Shown: in pieces, positions 7,220 to 15,787 of the stretch
Layout of the letters: every line of letters begins with the position of its first letter
Numbering within the stretch: the stretch's first letter is position 1
DNA from: Flavobacterium sp.
GTDB taxonomy: Bacteria; Bacteroidota; Bacteroidia; Flavobacteriales; Flavobacteriaceae
NCBI RefSeq assembly: GCF_023151265.1
Contig: NZ_JAKLJH010000014.1
Span: 1 to 32,513 of the forward strand
Reading direction: 5' to 3'
Length of the DNA: 32,513 nt
Made by a program: the position numbers and the translations under genes
The notes under the pieces: generated by a model
Seen by the model: the letters and a program-made list of their open reading frames with translations, nothing else
Database searches by the model: none
What the model was told of the DNA's origin: nothing

Positions 7220-7257
7220 GAGGTTCTCGACCTCGGTTATTTAAGGGTGCAAATATA
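7220..7257 (-). promoter_or_regulatory. rpsP leader hairpin and -7 box
   Basis: On the minus strand TATATTTG (7250-7257) fits TAnnTTTG about 48 nt before the rpsP ATG. The leader between them contains a small inverted repeat (7220-7224 with 7230-7234). A leader hairpin before a ribosomal protein gene could be autoregulatory, but this one is short. The -33 element is unclear. Confidence 0.45.
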
Positions 7258-7335
7258 TAAAACTTTGCAATACAAATCCATAAGTTGTCTGAAAATATTT
7301 TTTTCGATAAAATGTTTTTATTTCAATAAAAAAGT

Positions 7336-7343
7336 TATTTTTG
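7336..7343 (+). promoter_or_regulatory. -7 box of the DUF6252 lipoprotein gene
   Basis: TATTTTTG matches TAnnTTTG 33 nt before the ATG at 7376. No convincing -33 TTG is visible. Confidence 0.45.
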
Positions 7344-7375
7344 TTACCTACATATTATAACGAACTTAATTTAAG

Positions 7376-8068
7376 ATGAAAAAAATAGTTTCTTTGTTTG
7401 CGCTTGTTGTTGCTTTTTCTTCGTGTCAAGAGGATCTTCAAACTAATAATCCAGCTTTTCAAGCCAAACAAAATGATGTTTACTGGAGAGCAAGTGATGC
7501 AAGAGTTAGTGTTGATGAGGATGGTAGAATGATAATTACTGCCTATAATCTATACGAGACGGTAACTTTAGAAACGTCAAGTACAGATCCTGGAGTTTAT
7601 GTTTTAGGAACAACTAATCAAGATAACTTTGCTTCTTATTCTAATGAAATTGATGGTTTTGAAGATTATTACGATACAGGCTTGTACACTGGACCTGCGT
7701 TTAAGGTTTCAGGAATGATTAATAGAGGTACAGGTTATCAAGCTTCTGCTGGTGCTCAAACAACTGGAGGAACTGGATCTGGATTAAGAGTAGCTACCCA
7801 AACAACAAATGGCACTGTAACGGCAATTACTGTTGTAGCGAGAGGTATTGGTTACACGCCTGGAGATGTTGTTACAATTGTGGGAGGAAACAATATGGCA
7901 TCTTTTAGAATTATCAATATTCAACAAAGTAATGGTGAAATCGAAATTGAAGAAGTTGAAAACGGATTGTTTACTGGAACGTATAAATTTAATGCAGTTA
8001 ATGAAAATGGTGAAGTAATTACTTTTTCAGAAGGTGTATTTTATAAGATTCCACTTTCAACATTCTAA
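7376..8068 (+). CDS. DUF6252-like lipoprotein with an inserted G-x-GY repeat module
   Basis: A lipoprotein signal peptide ends at the lipobox FSSC (Cys17), so the 230-residue protein should be membrane-anchored. Residues 28-100 (VYWRASDARVSV...) and 189-228 (NGLFTGTYKFNAVNENGEVI) resemble the two halves of the small DUF6252 lipoproteins of Flavobacteriia. Between them, about residues 108-188, are two related units (INRGTGYQ... and VARGIGYTPGD...), each with G-x-GY, a glycine-rich turn and a hydrophobic strand. This pattern resembles repeats seen in phage and structural surface proteins. No function is known. A terminator follows at once, so the gene is monocistronic. Confidence 0.7.
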   Translation: MKKIVSLFALVVAFSSCQEDLQTNNPAFQAKQNDVYWRASDARVSVDEDGRMIITAYNLYETVTLETSSTDPGVYVLGTTNQDNFASYSNEIDGFEDYYDTGLYTGPAFKVSGMINRGTGYQASAGAQTTGGTGSGLRVATQTTNGTVTAITVVARGIGYTPGDVVTIVGGNNMASFRIINIQQSNGEIEIEEVENGLFTGTYKFNAVNENGEVITFSEGVFYKIPLSTF

Positions 8069-8087
8069 AAAACAATTTAAAAATAGT

Positions 8088-8119
8088 AAAACCATCTGGA
8101 GCAATTCAGATGGTTTTTT
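8088..8119 (+). terminator. Terminator of the DUF6252 lipoprotein gene
   Basis: An 11-bp perfect stem (8088-8098 with 8107-8117) with an 8-nt loop is followed by a T tract. Confidence 0.9.
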
Positions 8120-8138
8120 GTTTTGTTGATAACTTAAA

Positions 8139-8169
8139 TTGGCATTCAATAACTTAAAATGTATTTTTG
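8139..8169 (+). promoter_or_regulatory. dnaE promoter
   Basis: TTG at 8139-8141 and TATTTTTG at 8162-8169 are 20 bp apart, matching the Bacteroidota -33/-7 arrangement. The -7 box lies 52 nt before the ATG at 8222. Confidence 0.65.
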
Positions 8170-8221
8170 TTTTTATTCAAAATCAGCTTTTAAATTTTTC
8201 TAAAGCTTAATTATCAGATAG

Positions 8222-11200
8222 ATGTACTTAATTTTCGATACAGAAACCACAGGATTACCTCGCAGTTGGTCGGCACCCATTACCGATACCGATAACTGGC
8301 CTCGTTGTATACAAATAGCATGGCAATTACACGACGAAATGGGTAATCTTATAGAGCATCAAGATTATTTGGTTAAGCCCGAAGGTTTTAATATTCCTTA
8401 TGATGCTGAGCGAATTCATGGTATTTCTACCGAGTTAGCAATGGAGCAAGGGATTTTGTTATCTGAAGTTTTAGAAAAATTCAACATCGCACTTTCAAAA
8501 GCAAAATTCATAGTAGGTCAAAATGTTGGGTTTGACGTTAATATCATGGGATGCGAATTCCATCGTATGAACATCGGTTCCGATATGACTAAAATGCCGG
8601 TTTTGGATACCTGTACTGAAATCACCGCTAACTTATTAAAATTACCAGGCGGTCGAGGTGGAAGATTCAAATTACCAACGTTAACAGAATTACATCAATA
8701 TCTTTTCAATCAACCTTTTGCAGAAGCACATAATGCAACTGCCGATGTGGAAGCAACAACACGTTGTTTTCTTGAGTTAATTAAAAGAGAAGTTTTTACC
8801 AAAGAAGAGTTAGATGTAACGCCAGAATATTTCAGAAGTTTCCGAGAAAAAAATCTAGGCGAAATCCAGTTAATCGGATTAAAACATATCAATCTGAAAC
8901 AAGCTTCTGACGAAATTAGAGCGCGTTTGAAAAAAATCGAACAAGAGGAAGTTCAAACTACGATTTCAGAAGAGGTAAAATCGGATTTAAAAGACGCTGC
9001 TTTTGCTCATTTGCACAATCACACGCAGTTTTCGGTGTTACAATCGACTATTGCAATTAATGATTTAGTAAAAGCTTCGGCAAAATTTAAAATGCCAGCG
9101 GTTGCTATGACCGATACTGGTAATATGATGGGTGCGTTTCATTTTGTAAGTGCCGTTTTAAATCACAACAAAGCAGCTGAAGCTAAAAACAAAGAATTAG
9201 TCGAAAACGGAGAAGAACCAACAGAAACTGTAATTAAACCCATTGTAGGTTGCGAGTTCAATATATGTGACGACCATAAAGACAAGACCAAAAAAGACAA
9301 CGGTTATCAAGTGGTTTTATTGGCAAAAAATAAAAAAGGCTATCATAATTTAGCCAAAATGTCTTCGATTGCTTACACTGATGGTTTCTATTACGTTCCT
9401 CGTATCGATAGAAAAATTGTGGAGCAATACAAAGAAGACATCATCGTGCTGTCTGGAAATTTATACGGTGAAATTCCAAGTAAAATTCTAAATGTCGGAG
9501 AAAGTCAAGCCGAAGAAGCTTTAATTTGGTGGAAAGACCAATTTGGTTCCGATTTTTATTTGGAATTAATGCGTCACAAACAAGAAGACGAAAATCGCGT
9601 TAACCAAACTTTGATAACTTTCGCAAAAAAGCACAATGTAAAGTTAATTGCGACAAACAATACGTATTACGTTAATAAAGAAGATGCCAATGCACACGAT
9701 ATTTTATTGTGTGTAAAAGATGGTGAAAAACAAGCAACACCAATTGGTCGCGGACGTGGTTATCGTTATGGATTACCAAATCAAGAATATTATTTCAAAT
9801 CGGGTGACGAAATGAAGCAACTTTTTGCCGATTTACCCGAAGCGATTATCAATATTCAAGAAATTATCGATAAAACAGAACCCTATTCTTTATATAGAGA
9901 TGTATTACTTCCAAAATTTAAAATTCCTGATGAATTTGAAGTAGAGGAAGACAAATTAGATGGTGGAGTTCGTGGTGAAAATGCGTATTTGAAACATCTC
10001 ACCATGGAAGGCGCTAAAAAACGCTATGGCGAAATCACACCAGATATTCAAGAACGTTTAGATTTTGAGTTACTTACGATTTCCAATTCAGGTTATCCAG
10101 GTTATTTCTTAATTGTACAAGATTTTATCGCCGAAGCCAGAAAAATGGATGTTTCCGTTGGGCCAGGTCGTGGTTCGGCTGCAGGTTCTGCTGTAGCGTA
10201 TTGTTTAGGAATTACGAACATCGACCCAATTAAATATGATTTGCTTTTTGAGCGTTTCTTAAATCCCGACCGTGTTTCCATGCCCGATATTGATATCGAT
10301 TTTGATGATGAAGGTCGTGGTCGCGTTATGGATTATGTAATCAATAAATACGGTTCTAATCAGGTGGCGCAAATTATTACCTATGGTAAAATGGCTACGA
10401 AGTCTGCGATTCGAGATACCGCTCGTGTACTAGATTTACCACTTTTTGAAGCTGATAGAATTGCGAAACTAATTCCAGGTATGATGCCATCAAAATGGAA
10501 TTTAGCAAGATTCTTAGCCGAAGACGAATCCGAAGTCAAAAAAGCATTACGTTCGGAAGAATTTGACCGAGTAAAAGAATTAATCGAAATTGCGAATTCA
10601 GAAGATTTAGCAGGAGAAACTATTCAACAAGCGAAAGTGTTAGAAGGTTCGATGCGAAATACCGGAATTCACGCTTGTGGTGTGATTATTACACCAGATG
10701 ATATTACGAATTTCGTTCCCGTAACCACAGCAAAAGATTCCGATTTATATGTAACCCAATTTGATAACTCGGTAGCGGAAAGTGCTGGTTTGTTGAAGAT
10801 GGACTTCTTGGGATTAAAAACCCTAACCTTAATTAAAGACACGGTGAAATTGGTAAAATACCGTTTAGGAATCGATTTGAATCCTGACGAATTTCCAATT
10901 GACGATACTAAAACATACGAGTTATTCCAAAGAGGTGAAACGGTTGGGGTTTTCCAATACGAATCGCCTGGAATGCAAAAATACATGAAGGACTTAAAAC
11001 CAACAGTTTTTGCCGATTTAATTGCCATGAATGCATTATATCGTCCAGGGCCATTGGAATACATTCCTTCTTTCGTTCGTAGAAAAAATGGCGAAGAACC
11101 TATCACCTACGATTTAGATGCTTGCGAAGAATATTTAGGAGAAACCTACGGAATTACCGTTTATCAAGAGCAGGTGATGCTTTTGTCGCAAAAATTAGCG

Positions 11201-12745
11201 AATTTCTCTAAAGGTGATGCCGACGTACTTCGTAAAGCGATGGGTAAAAAGCAGAAAGATGTCTTGGATAAAATGAAATCTAAGTTCATCGATCAAGCAA
11301 AAGCCAATGGTCATGACGAGCAAAAATTAGATAAAATTTGGACCGACTGGGAAGCATTTGCGAGTTATGCCTTCAATAAATCGCACTCGACTTGTTATGC
11401 TTGGATTGCCTATCAAACAGCGTATTTAAAAGCACATTATCCTGCGGAATATATGGCTGCGGTGCTTTCGAATAATATGAACGATATCAAACAAGTATCG
11501 TTCTTTATGGAAGAATGTAAACGCATGGGATTAGCTGTTTTAGGTCCAGATGTAAATGAATCGTACTATAAATTTACGGTTAATGAAAACTACGCCGTTC
11601 GTTTCGGAATGGGAGCGATTAAAGGCGTTGGAGCCGGAGCGGTTCAAACTATTGTGGAGAATAGAAAAGATGGAAATTATAAATCCATCTTTGATTTAGC
11701 CAAACGAATTGATTTGCGTGCGGCCAACAAAAAAGCATTTGAAAATTTAGCATTAGCAGGCGGTTTTGATGGTTTTTCCGAAACTCATCGTGCACAATAT
11801 TTTCATCATGATGGCGACGGAATTACGTTCTTAGAAAAGGCGATTCGTTATGGTTCGAAATTCCAAGAAAACGAAAATTCATCGCAAGTAAGCTTGTTTG
11901 GTGATGCTTCGGAAGTGCAAATTGCCGAACCACAAGTGCCGCCATGTGAAGAATGGAGCACAATGGAAAAATTAGCCAAAGAAAAAGAAGTAGTTGGAAT
12001 TTATATTTCTGGACATCCTTTGGATGATTATAAATTTGAGATGAAATATTTTTGTACGGCTAAATTGGAATCGCTTAAAAATTTGGAGCAACATTTAGGT
12101 AAAAATCTTTCTTTTGGAGGAATTGTTACTAATGTGCAGCACAGAACGGCTAAAAACGGAAAAGGCTGGGCAACCTTTGTGTTAGAAGGTTATGACGAAA
12201 GTTATGAATTCCGAATTTTTGATGAAGAATATTTAAAATACCGTCATTTCTTGCTGCAAAATCAGTTTGTGTATTTTAAAATCAATGTGAAAGAAGGTTG
12301 GGTAAATCGCGAAACGGGTAAAAAATCCGATCCAAGAATTCAGTTTTTAGATGCTAAAATGTTGGCTGATGTATTGCCTACATTTGCTAAGAAATTGATT
12401 TTAATGTTCCCAATTAAAGATGTAAAAGAACATGTGATAACCGAATTAAATCGAATTTTTTCTGAAAATAAAGGCGATAATTCAGTAACGTTTGAAGTAA
12501 TGGAATTGGAACGAATAAAGCGAATTGTGGAAGATATTCCAGTTTCAACTCCTGTAGATATAGAAGAAGAAATTTCGGAAGATTCTAATGAAGAAATGGA
12601 AATGAATATTGAAGTTCCAGTTGAAAAAGAAGAAATCATCGTAAAAACAAAACTTTCGATGCCAAGCCGAAAATTGAAAGTTAAGATTTCATCCGAATTG
12701 CTTCAAGAATTGGAACGCATGCAAGTAAATTTTAAACTGAATTAA
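8222..12745 (+). CDS. dnaE: DNA polymerase III alpha subunit with N-terminal proofreading exonuclease
   Basis: This is the replicative polymerase. Residues 1-190 form a DnaQ-like DEDDh exonuclease: FDTETTG with Asp6 and Glu8, GQNVGFDVNIMG near 100, and HNATADVEAT near 170. The PHP domain begins about residue 263 with HLHNHTQFSVL. The polymerase core has GPGRGSAAGSAVAYCLG and the catalytic aspartates in PDIDIDF (Asp689, Asp691, Asp693 region). QVSLFG at 1222-1227 is a likely internal clamp-binding motif. An OB-fold region follows. At 1507 residues it is longer than E. coli DnaE (1160) because of the exonuclease fusion, which is typical of Bacteroidota. It has its own promoter and ends 114 bp before trxA. 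Confidence 0.96.
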   Translation: MYLIFDTETTGLPRSWSAPITDTDNWPRCIQIAWQLHDEMGNLIEHQDYLVKPEGFNIPYDAERIHGISTELAMEQGILLSEVLEKFNIALSKAKFIVGQNVGFDVNIMGCEFHRMNIGSDMTKMPVLDTCTEITANLLKLPGGRGGRFKLPTLTELHQYLFNQPFAEAHNATADVEATTRCFLELIKREVFTKEELDVTPEYFRSFREKNLGEIQLIGLKHINLKQASDEIRARLKKIEQEEVQTTISEEVKSDLKDAAFAHLHNHTQFSVLQSTIAINDLVKASAKFKMPAVAMTDTGNMMGAFHFVSAVLNHNKAAEAKNKELVENGEEPTETVIKPIVGCEFNICDDHKDKTKKDNGYQVVLLAKNKKGYHNLAKMSSIAYTDGFYYVPRIDRKIVEQYKEDIIVLSGNLYGEIPSKILNVGESQAEEALIWWKDQFGSDFYLELMRHKQEDENRVNQTLITFAKKHNVKLIATNNTYYVNKEDANAHDILLCVKDGEKQATPIGRGRGYRYGLPNQEYYFKSGDEMKQLFADLPEAIINIQEIIDKTEPYSLYRDVLLPKFKIPDEFEVEEDKLDGGVRGENAYLKHLTMEGAKKRYGEITPDIQERLDFELLTISNSGYPGYFLIVQDFIAEARKMDVSVGPGRGSAAGSAVAYCLGITNIDPIKYDLLFERFLNPDRVSMPDIDIDFDDEGRGRVMDYVINKYGSNQVAQIITYGKMATKSAIRDTARVLDLPLFEADRIAKLIPGMMPSKWNLARFLAEDESEVKKALRSEEFDRVKELIEIANSEDLAGETIQQAKVLEGSMRNTGIHACGVIITPDDITNFVPVTTAKDSDLYVTQFDNSVAESAGLLKMDFLGLKTLTLIKDTVKLVKYRLGIDLNPDEFPIDDTKTYELFQRGETVGVFQYESPGMQKYMKDLKPTVFADLIAMNALYRPGPLEYIPSFVRRKNGEEPITYDLDACEEYLGETYGITVYQEQVMLLSQKLANFSKGDADVLRKAMGKKQKDVLDKMKSKFIDQAKANGHDEQKLDKIWTDWEAFASYAFNKSHSTCYAWIAYQTAYLKAHYPAEYMAAVLSNNMNDIKQVSFFMEECKRMGLAVLGPDVNESYYKFTVNENYAVRFGMGAIKGVGAGAVQTIVENRKDGNYKSIFDLAKRIDLRAANKKAFENLALAGGFDGFSETHRAQYFHHDGDGITFLEKAIRYGSKFQENENSSQVSLFGDASEVQIAEPQVPPCEEWSTMEKLAKEKEVVGIYISGHPLDDYKFEMKYFCTAKLESLKNLEQHLGKNLSFGGIVTNVQHRTAKNGKGWATFVLEGYDESYEFRIFDEEYLKYRHFLLQNQFVYFKINVKEGWVNRETGKKSDPRIQFLDAKMLADVLPTFAKKLILMFPIKDVKEHVITELNRIFSENKGDNSVTFEVMELERIKRIVEDIPVSTPVDIEEEISEDSNEEMEMNIEVPVEKEEIIVKTKLSMPSRKLKVKISSELLQELERMQVNFKLN

Positions 12746-12816
12746 AGTATAAGCTATTGCAATGTAGGTATAATCAAAACTAATTTTAAAAGATGCTTTC
12801 GTTCGTAATTAATTCC

Positions 12817-12824
12817 TAAATTTG
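12817..12824 (+). promoter_or_regulatory. -7 box of trxA
   Basis: TAAATTTG matches TAnnTTTG, 36 nt before the trxA ATG. The -33 element is not clear. Confidence 0.5.
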
Positions 12825-12859
12825 CAATTCAAATAAGTATAAAACTAAAAAGAAATAAT

Positions 12860-13177
12860 ATGGCATTAGCAATAACAGATGCTACTTTTGACGAAGTGGT
12901 ATTAAAATCAGACAAACCAGTAGTAGTAGATTTTTGGGCAGCTTGGTGTGGTCCATGTAGAATGGTTGGTCCAGTTATCGACGAAATTTCTACTGAGTAT
13001 GAAGGAAAAGCAGTAGTAGGAAAAGTAGATGTTGACGCAAATCAAGAATTTGCTGCAAAATACGGAGTAAGAAATATTCCAACAGTTTTAGTATTCCAAA
13101 ACGGAGAAGTGGTTGGAAGACAAGTAGGTGTTGCTCCAAAGAAAACGTATACAGATGCAATTGACGCATTACTATAA
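12860..13177 (+). CDS. trxA: Thioredoxin
   Basis: This 105-residue cytosolic disulfide reductase has the active site WCGPC at residues 29-33, the buried Asp24 and the cis-proline in RNIPTV. Its length and motifs are those of classical TrxA. It is monocistronic, with a -7 box upstream and a strong terminator 18 bp past the stop codon. No thioredoxin reductase with a CxxC lies in the window; the TrxR-like protein at 1775-2833 is a ferredoxin reductase instead. Confidence 0.97.
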   Translation: MALAITDATFDEVVLKSDKPVVVDFWAAWCGPCRMVGPVIDEISTEYEGKAVVGKVDVDANQEFAAKYGVRNIPTVLVFQNGEVVGRQVGVAPKKTYTDAIDALL

Positions 13178-13195
13178 TATTTGAAAAAGAAATTC

Positions 13196-13224
13196 AAGGC
13201 TCAACGAAAGTTGGGCCTTTTTTG
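13196..13224 (+). terminator. trxA terminator
   Basis: A 10-bp stem (13196-13205 with 13210-13219, one G-U pair) with a GAAA loop is followed by a T tract. Confidence 0.9.
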
Positions 13225-13291
13225 TTTTTATAGCACAATTTTTTTTGAAAGTTTAGGTATTTCACTTTTTAGAATTCACTTAAGAAAATTA

Positions 13292-13335
13292 GTTTTATCT
13301 GCGTTTCGCTTTAGCGAATCCGTTTTATCTGCGTT
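13292..13335 (+). repeat. Direct repeat GTTTTATCTGCGTT (two copies)
   Basis: The 14-mer GTTTTATCTGCGTT occurs at 13292-13305 and 13322-13335, separated by a small CGCTTTAGCG inverted repeat. A diverged relative with ATCCGCGTTCCAAA is at 16386-16427. It lies in the trxA-DUF58 gap, about 35-75 bp before the DUF58 start. Confidence 0.7.
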
Positions 13336-13368
13336 CCAAAATTTAAAATCTTTTTCTATCTTTACGAT

Positions 13369-14295
13369 ATGAATTTAGAACAGCAAATAGAAAAAATCTC
13401 TAGTTTTGAGCATTTAGAACTTTTGGCTAACCAAATTGTCGAAGGTTTTATTTCGGGTATGCACAAATCGCCTTTTCATGGATTTTCGGCAGAGTTTGCT
13501 GAGCATAAAATTTACAATCCAGGAGAAAGCACCAAGCATATCGATTGGAAATTATACGCTAAAACCGATAGATTATACACCAAACGCTACGAAGAAGAAA
13601 CCAATTTGCGTTGCCATTTGATTTTAGATAATTCTTCTTCGATGCATTATCCGAAATTAAAGGAAAATCAGCCGTTTTATCAGAGTAAAATCGGGTTTTC
13701 GGTATTGGCTTCTGCGGTTTTGATGAATTTGCTTAAAAAGCAACGTGATGCGGTTGGATTGAGCGTTTATTCGGATACGTATGAATATTATTCACCTGAA
13801 AAAGGAAGCGAGCGCCATCATCGCATGATTTTAAATAAGCTAGAAGAAGTTTTATCACAAAACAAAACTGCTCGGAAAACGGATACCGTAACTTTTTTGC
13901 ATCAAATAGCTGAAAATATTCATCGTCGTTCTATGGTGATTTTGTTTACTGATATGTTCCAAAATGAAGATAACGACAAAATATTTAAAGCACTTCAGCA
14001 TTTAAAGCACAATAAACATAAAGTGGTAGTTTTTCATGTATATGATGAAAAAACCGAGTTAAATTTCAGTTTTGATAACACGCCTCGTAAGTTTATTGAT
14101 GTAGAATCGGGAGAAGAAATCAATTTATTTGCCGAAAATACGCAAGAATCGTATCAAAAAGTGATACAAGAATATTTCAAAACGATAGAAGCAACGTGTA
14201 TGCAGTATCAAATTCGCTATGTACCCGTTTCTGTAGGTGAAAATTTTGAAAAAATTTTACTAACCTATTTGGTTGAAAAACAAAAGTTTGACTGA
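13369..14295 (+). CDS. DUF58 domain protein (vWA-like)
   Basis: The 308-residue protein fits the DUF58 family. Near the N-terminus is FHGFSAEFAEHKIYNPGESTKHIDWKLYAKTDRLYTKRYEEE, the family's G-[DE]-x-R-x-IDW-like signature. The LILDNSSSMHY segment resembles a vWA MIDAS motif (DxSxS), and VILFTDMFQ follows. No membrane segments are seen, unlike some longer DUF58 proteins. In Bacteroidota such genes usually neighbour moxR and batA-batD genes; none are present here. The role is unknown, possibly work with a MoxR AAA ATPase encoded elsewhere. A weak -7-like TATCTTTA (13357-13364) lies so close that the mRNA might have almost no leader. Confidence 0.88.
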   Translation: MNLEQQIEKISSFEHLELLANQIVEGFISGMHKSPFHGFSAEFAEHKIYNPGESTKHIDWKLYAKTDRLYTKRYEEETNLRCHLILDNSSSMHYPKLKENQPFYQSKIGFSVLASAVLMNLLKKQRDAVGLSVYSDTYEYYSPEKGSERHHRMILNKLEEVLSQNKTARKTDTVTFLHQIAENIHRRSMVILFTDMFQNEDNDKIFKALQHLKHNKHKVVVFHVYDEKTELNFSFDNTPRKFIDVESGEEINLFAENTQESYQKVIQEYFKTIEATCMQYQIRYVPVSVGENFEKILLTYLVEKQKFD

Positions 14296-14332
14296 AAACA
14301 CTGAAAAAAGTTTGTTTTTTTTTGCAAAAATG

Positions 14333-14363
14333 TTTGCAGGAATGAAAAAGCGTAGTATATTTG
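14333..14363 (+). promoter_or_regulatory. tRNA-Asp promoter
   Basis: TTTG (14333-14336) and TATATTTG (14356-14363) are 19 bp apart and match the Bacteroidota -33/-7 consensus. The tRNA begins 18 nt after the -7 box. Confidence 0.75.
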
Positions 14364-14381
14364 CACTCGCAATCAAGCACT

Positions 14382-14458
14382 GGTTTGGTAGTTCAGTTGG
14401 TTAGAATACATGCCTGTCACGCATGGGGTCGCGGGTTCGAGTCCCGTCCAGACCGCCA
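14382..14458 (+). tRNA. tRNA-Asp (GTC anticodon)
   Basis: A full cloverleaf of 77 nt includes an encoded CCA (14456-14458). The anticodon loop CTGTCAC gives GTC. The D-loop AGTTCAGTTGGTTAGA and T-arm GCGGGTTCGAGTCCCGT are standard. The acceptor stem pairs GGTTTGG with CCAGACC and contains one U-G wobble at position 4-69. The discriminator base is G, as expected for tRNA-Asp. Confidence 0.97.
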
Positions 14459-14467
14459 GTAAAGAGG

Positions 14468-14495
14468 AAGCCTTTCGTAAAAGAAAGGCTTTTTT
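14468..14495 (+). terminator. tRNA-Asp terminator
   Basis: A 9-bp perfect stem (14468-14476 with 14483-14491) with a 6-nt loop leads into a T tract, 10 nt after the tRNA. Confidence 0.9.
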
Positions 14496-14531
14496 GCCCT
14501 CTTAAAATATTTAAAATAGTTGTGTTGTTTA

Positions 14532-14600
14532 GGTACGAAAGTACCAAAAGGTTTAGTAGTTAGACCAATGGAAAGCTTTGCATTTATGCAGAGCTTTTTT
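14532..14600 (+). ncRNA. Candidate small RNA: three hairpins ending in a terminator
   Basis: Three adjacent hairpins occupy this gap. The first is GGTAC-GAAA-GTACC (14532-14545), closed by a GNRA tetraloop. The second is GGTTTA-GTAGT-TAGACC (14550-14566, one G-U). The third is an 11-bp terminator stem (14572-14582 with 14587-14597) with a T tract. No gene on the + strand precedes the terminator apart from the already terminated tRNA. A TAnnTTTG box is not seen, so the RNA, if real, may come from read-through or an atypical promoter. It ends 9 nt from the convergent DUF456 stop codon. Confidence 0.35.
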
Positions 14601-14608
14601 GATTTTTA

Positions 14609-15106
14609 TCAAAACCAAACTGCTCTATTTTGCCAAACCACAACAAAGAATACTCCTAAAAAAAGCAAACTCACTAAAAACTTAATAAACGTTCCTGCTA
14701 AGAAACCTAAAAACGATCCTGTGGCTGCTTTAAAAGCCCGCTTTCCTTCGTTTGAGTTGTAAATGAGTTCGCCTATTAACGCACCTAAGAAAGGTCCAAT
14801 TAAAAATCCGAAAGGAGGAAAGAACAAACCAATAACTAAACCTATATTCGTTCCCCAAATCCCATATTTACTTCCGCCGAAATATTTTGTGCCTTGTGCA
14901 GGAATTACATAGTCTAAAATCCCAATCACGACTGCAATAACTAAAGTAATGCCAAGTAACCAATAATTGGTTTCCATTCCTGGACATAAATAAAGCATCA
15001 AAATGCCAACCCAACTAATAGGCGGACCTGGTAAAGCAGGAAGTAAGCTTCCAATAATTCCAACTATCATTAAAAGCAAACCCAGAATCAGTAAAAAGTA
15101 TTCCAT
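14609..15106 (-). CDS. DUF456 family membrane protein
   Basis: This 165-residue integral membrane protein matches the DUF456 family. It has an N-terminal hydrophobic helix followed by GSLLPALPGPPISWVGILML, a second helix pair (YWLLGITLVIAVVIGILDYV), a glycine-rich GTNIGLVIGLFFPPFGFLIGPFLGALIGEL segment and a final helix. Transport or stress functions have been suggested for relatives, but no mechanism is established. It is a single gene, divergent from the TonB-C gene to its right. Confidence 0.85.
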   Translation of the reverse strand: MEYFLLILGLLLMIVGIIGSLLPALPGPPISWVGILMLYLCPGMETNYWLLGITLVIAVVIGILDYVIPAQGTKYFGGSKYGIWGTNIGLVIGLFFPPFGFLIGPFLGALIGELIYNSNEGKRAFKAATGSFLGFLAGTFIKFLVSLLFLGVFFVVVWQNRAVWF

Positions 15107-15135
15107 AAGATTTTAGTTATTGTCTAACAAATTTA

Positions 15136-15143
15136 TAACTTTG
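15136..15143 (+). promoter_or_regulatory. -7 box upstream of the TonB-C gene
   Basis: TAACTTTG matches TAnnTTTG, 28 nt before the ATG at 15172. The nearest TTG upstream is spaced too closely to be a normal -33 element. Confidence 0.45.
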
Positions 15144-15171
15144 TTTCATACAATTATAATTTATTGATTTT

Positions 15172-15786
15172 ATGCGATTTGTTTTTTTACTTTTTATTTC
15201 TTTTTTTGTGGTTAATATTGCTGTTGCTCAAGACAAAACAATGTCAACTCAAGATCGTTTGAAAGAATTGGCAAGAGTAAAAAAAGAAATTGACGAACAA
15301 AGGAAGAAAGAATGGGATGCTTATTTAGTTCGTGTTGAAGAAAGTAAAATTGCAAAACAGAAAAAAAAGCAAGCCGATTCTATTGAGAAGTCAAAACTAG
15401 CTGATAATATCAAAAAAGACGTTGACGGATTTACAAATTGTAGTAATCAAGAATCGCCTTATTACATTAGAAAAAATCCAACAACAGGTTTTGAAGAAAA
15501 AATTACTTTTACAGATTATATAAGAAAGCATATCTATAACAAGTTTAGATATCCTGAATTTGCAATGGATCATGAACTACAAGGAAGAGTTATGGTGCAT
15601 TTTATTATTGATAAAGAAGGGAATCCGCAAATAAAAGAAGCTAATGGTCCAAAAAACGGATTGATTTTGGAAGAAGAAGCTATTCGTATTATTAAATCAT
15701 TACCAACAGCTATTCCAGCTACTTGCGATGGGAAGCCGATAAATATTATGTATGCAATACCTATAAACTTTCAGATGCAAGAGTAA
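15172..15786 (+). CDS. Secreted protein with a TonB C-terminal domain
   Basis: Residues 1-20 form a cleavable signal peptide ending AVAQ-D rather than the uncleaved anchor of TonB. Residues 25-85 are a charged, lysine-rich coiled-coil-like segment. Residues 108-202 match TonB_C: YIRKHIYNKFRYPEFAMDHELQGRVMVHFIIDKEG and the closing IPATCDGKPINIMYAIPINFQM. Without a proline-rich spacer or anchor it cannot act as a standard energy transducer. It may be a periplasmic modulator of TonB systems. The next gene starts 1 nt after its stop codon. Confidence 0.85.
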   Translation: MRFVFLLFISFFVVNIAVAQDKTMSTQDRLKELARVKKEIDEQRKKEWDAYLVRVEESKIAKQKKKQADSIEKSKLADNIKKDVDGFTNCSNQESPYYIRKNPTTGFEEKITFTDYIRKHIYNKFRYPEFAMDHELQGRVMVHFIIDKEGNPQIKEANGPKNGLILEEEAIRIIKSLPTAIPATCDGKPINIMYAIPINFQMQE

Positions 15787-15787
15787 T

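Noticed and set aside
10669-11106. 145-residue minus-strand frame within dnaE
   Set aside because: Opposite-strand shadow of the conserved polymerase core; coding signal belongs to dnaE.
12340-12639. 99-residue minus-strand frame within dnaE
   Set aside because: Serine/isoleucine-rich shadow of the acidic C-terminal part of DnaE, with no promoter or homologous features.
13181-13372. 63-residue open frame after trxA
   Set aside because: It begins 3 nt after the trxA stop, contains the trxA terminator and the ATCTGCGTT direct repeats, and its translation resembles no protein family.
14520-14762. 80-residue open frame on the + strand after tRNA-Asp
   Set aside because: It runs through a clear terminator and antisense to the 3' part of the DUF456 gene; the hairpins in this stretch explain the sequence better.
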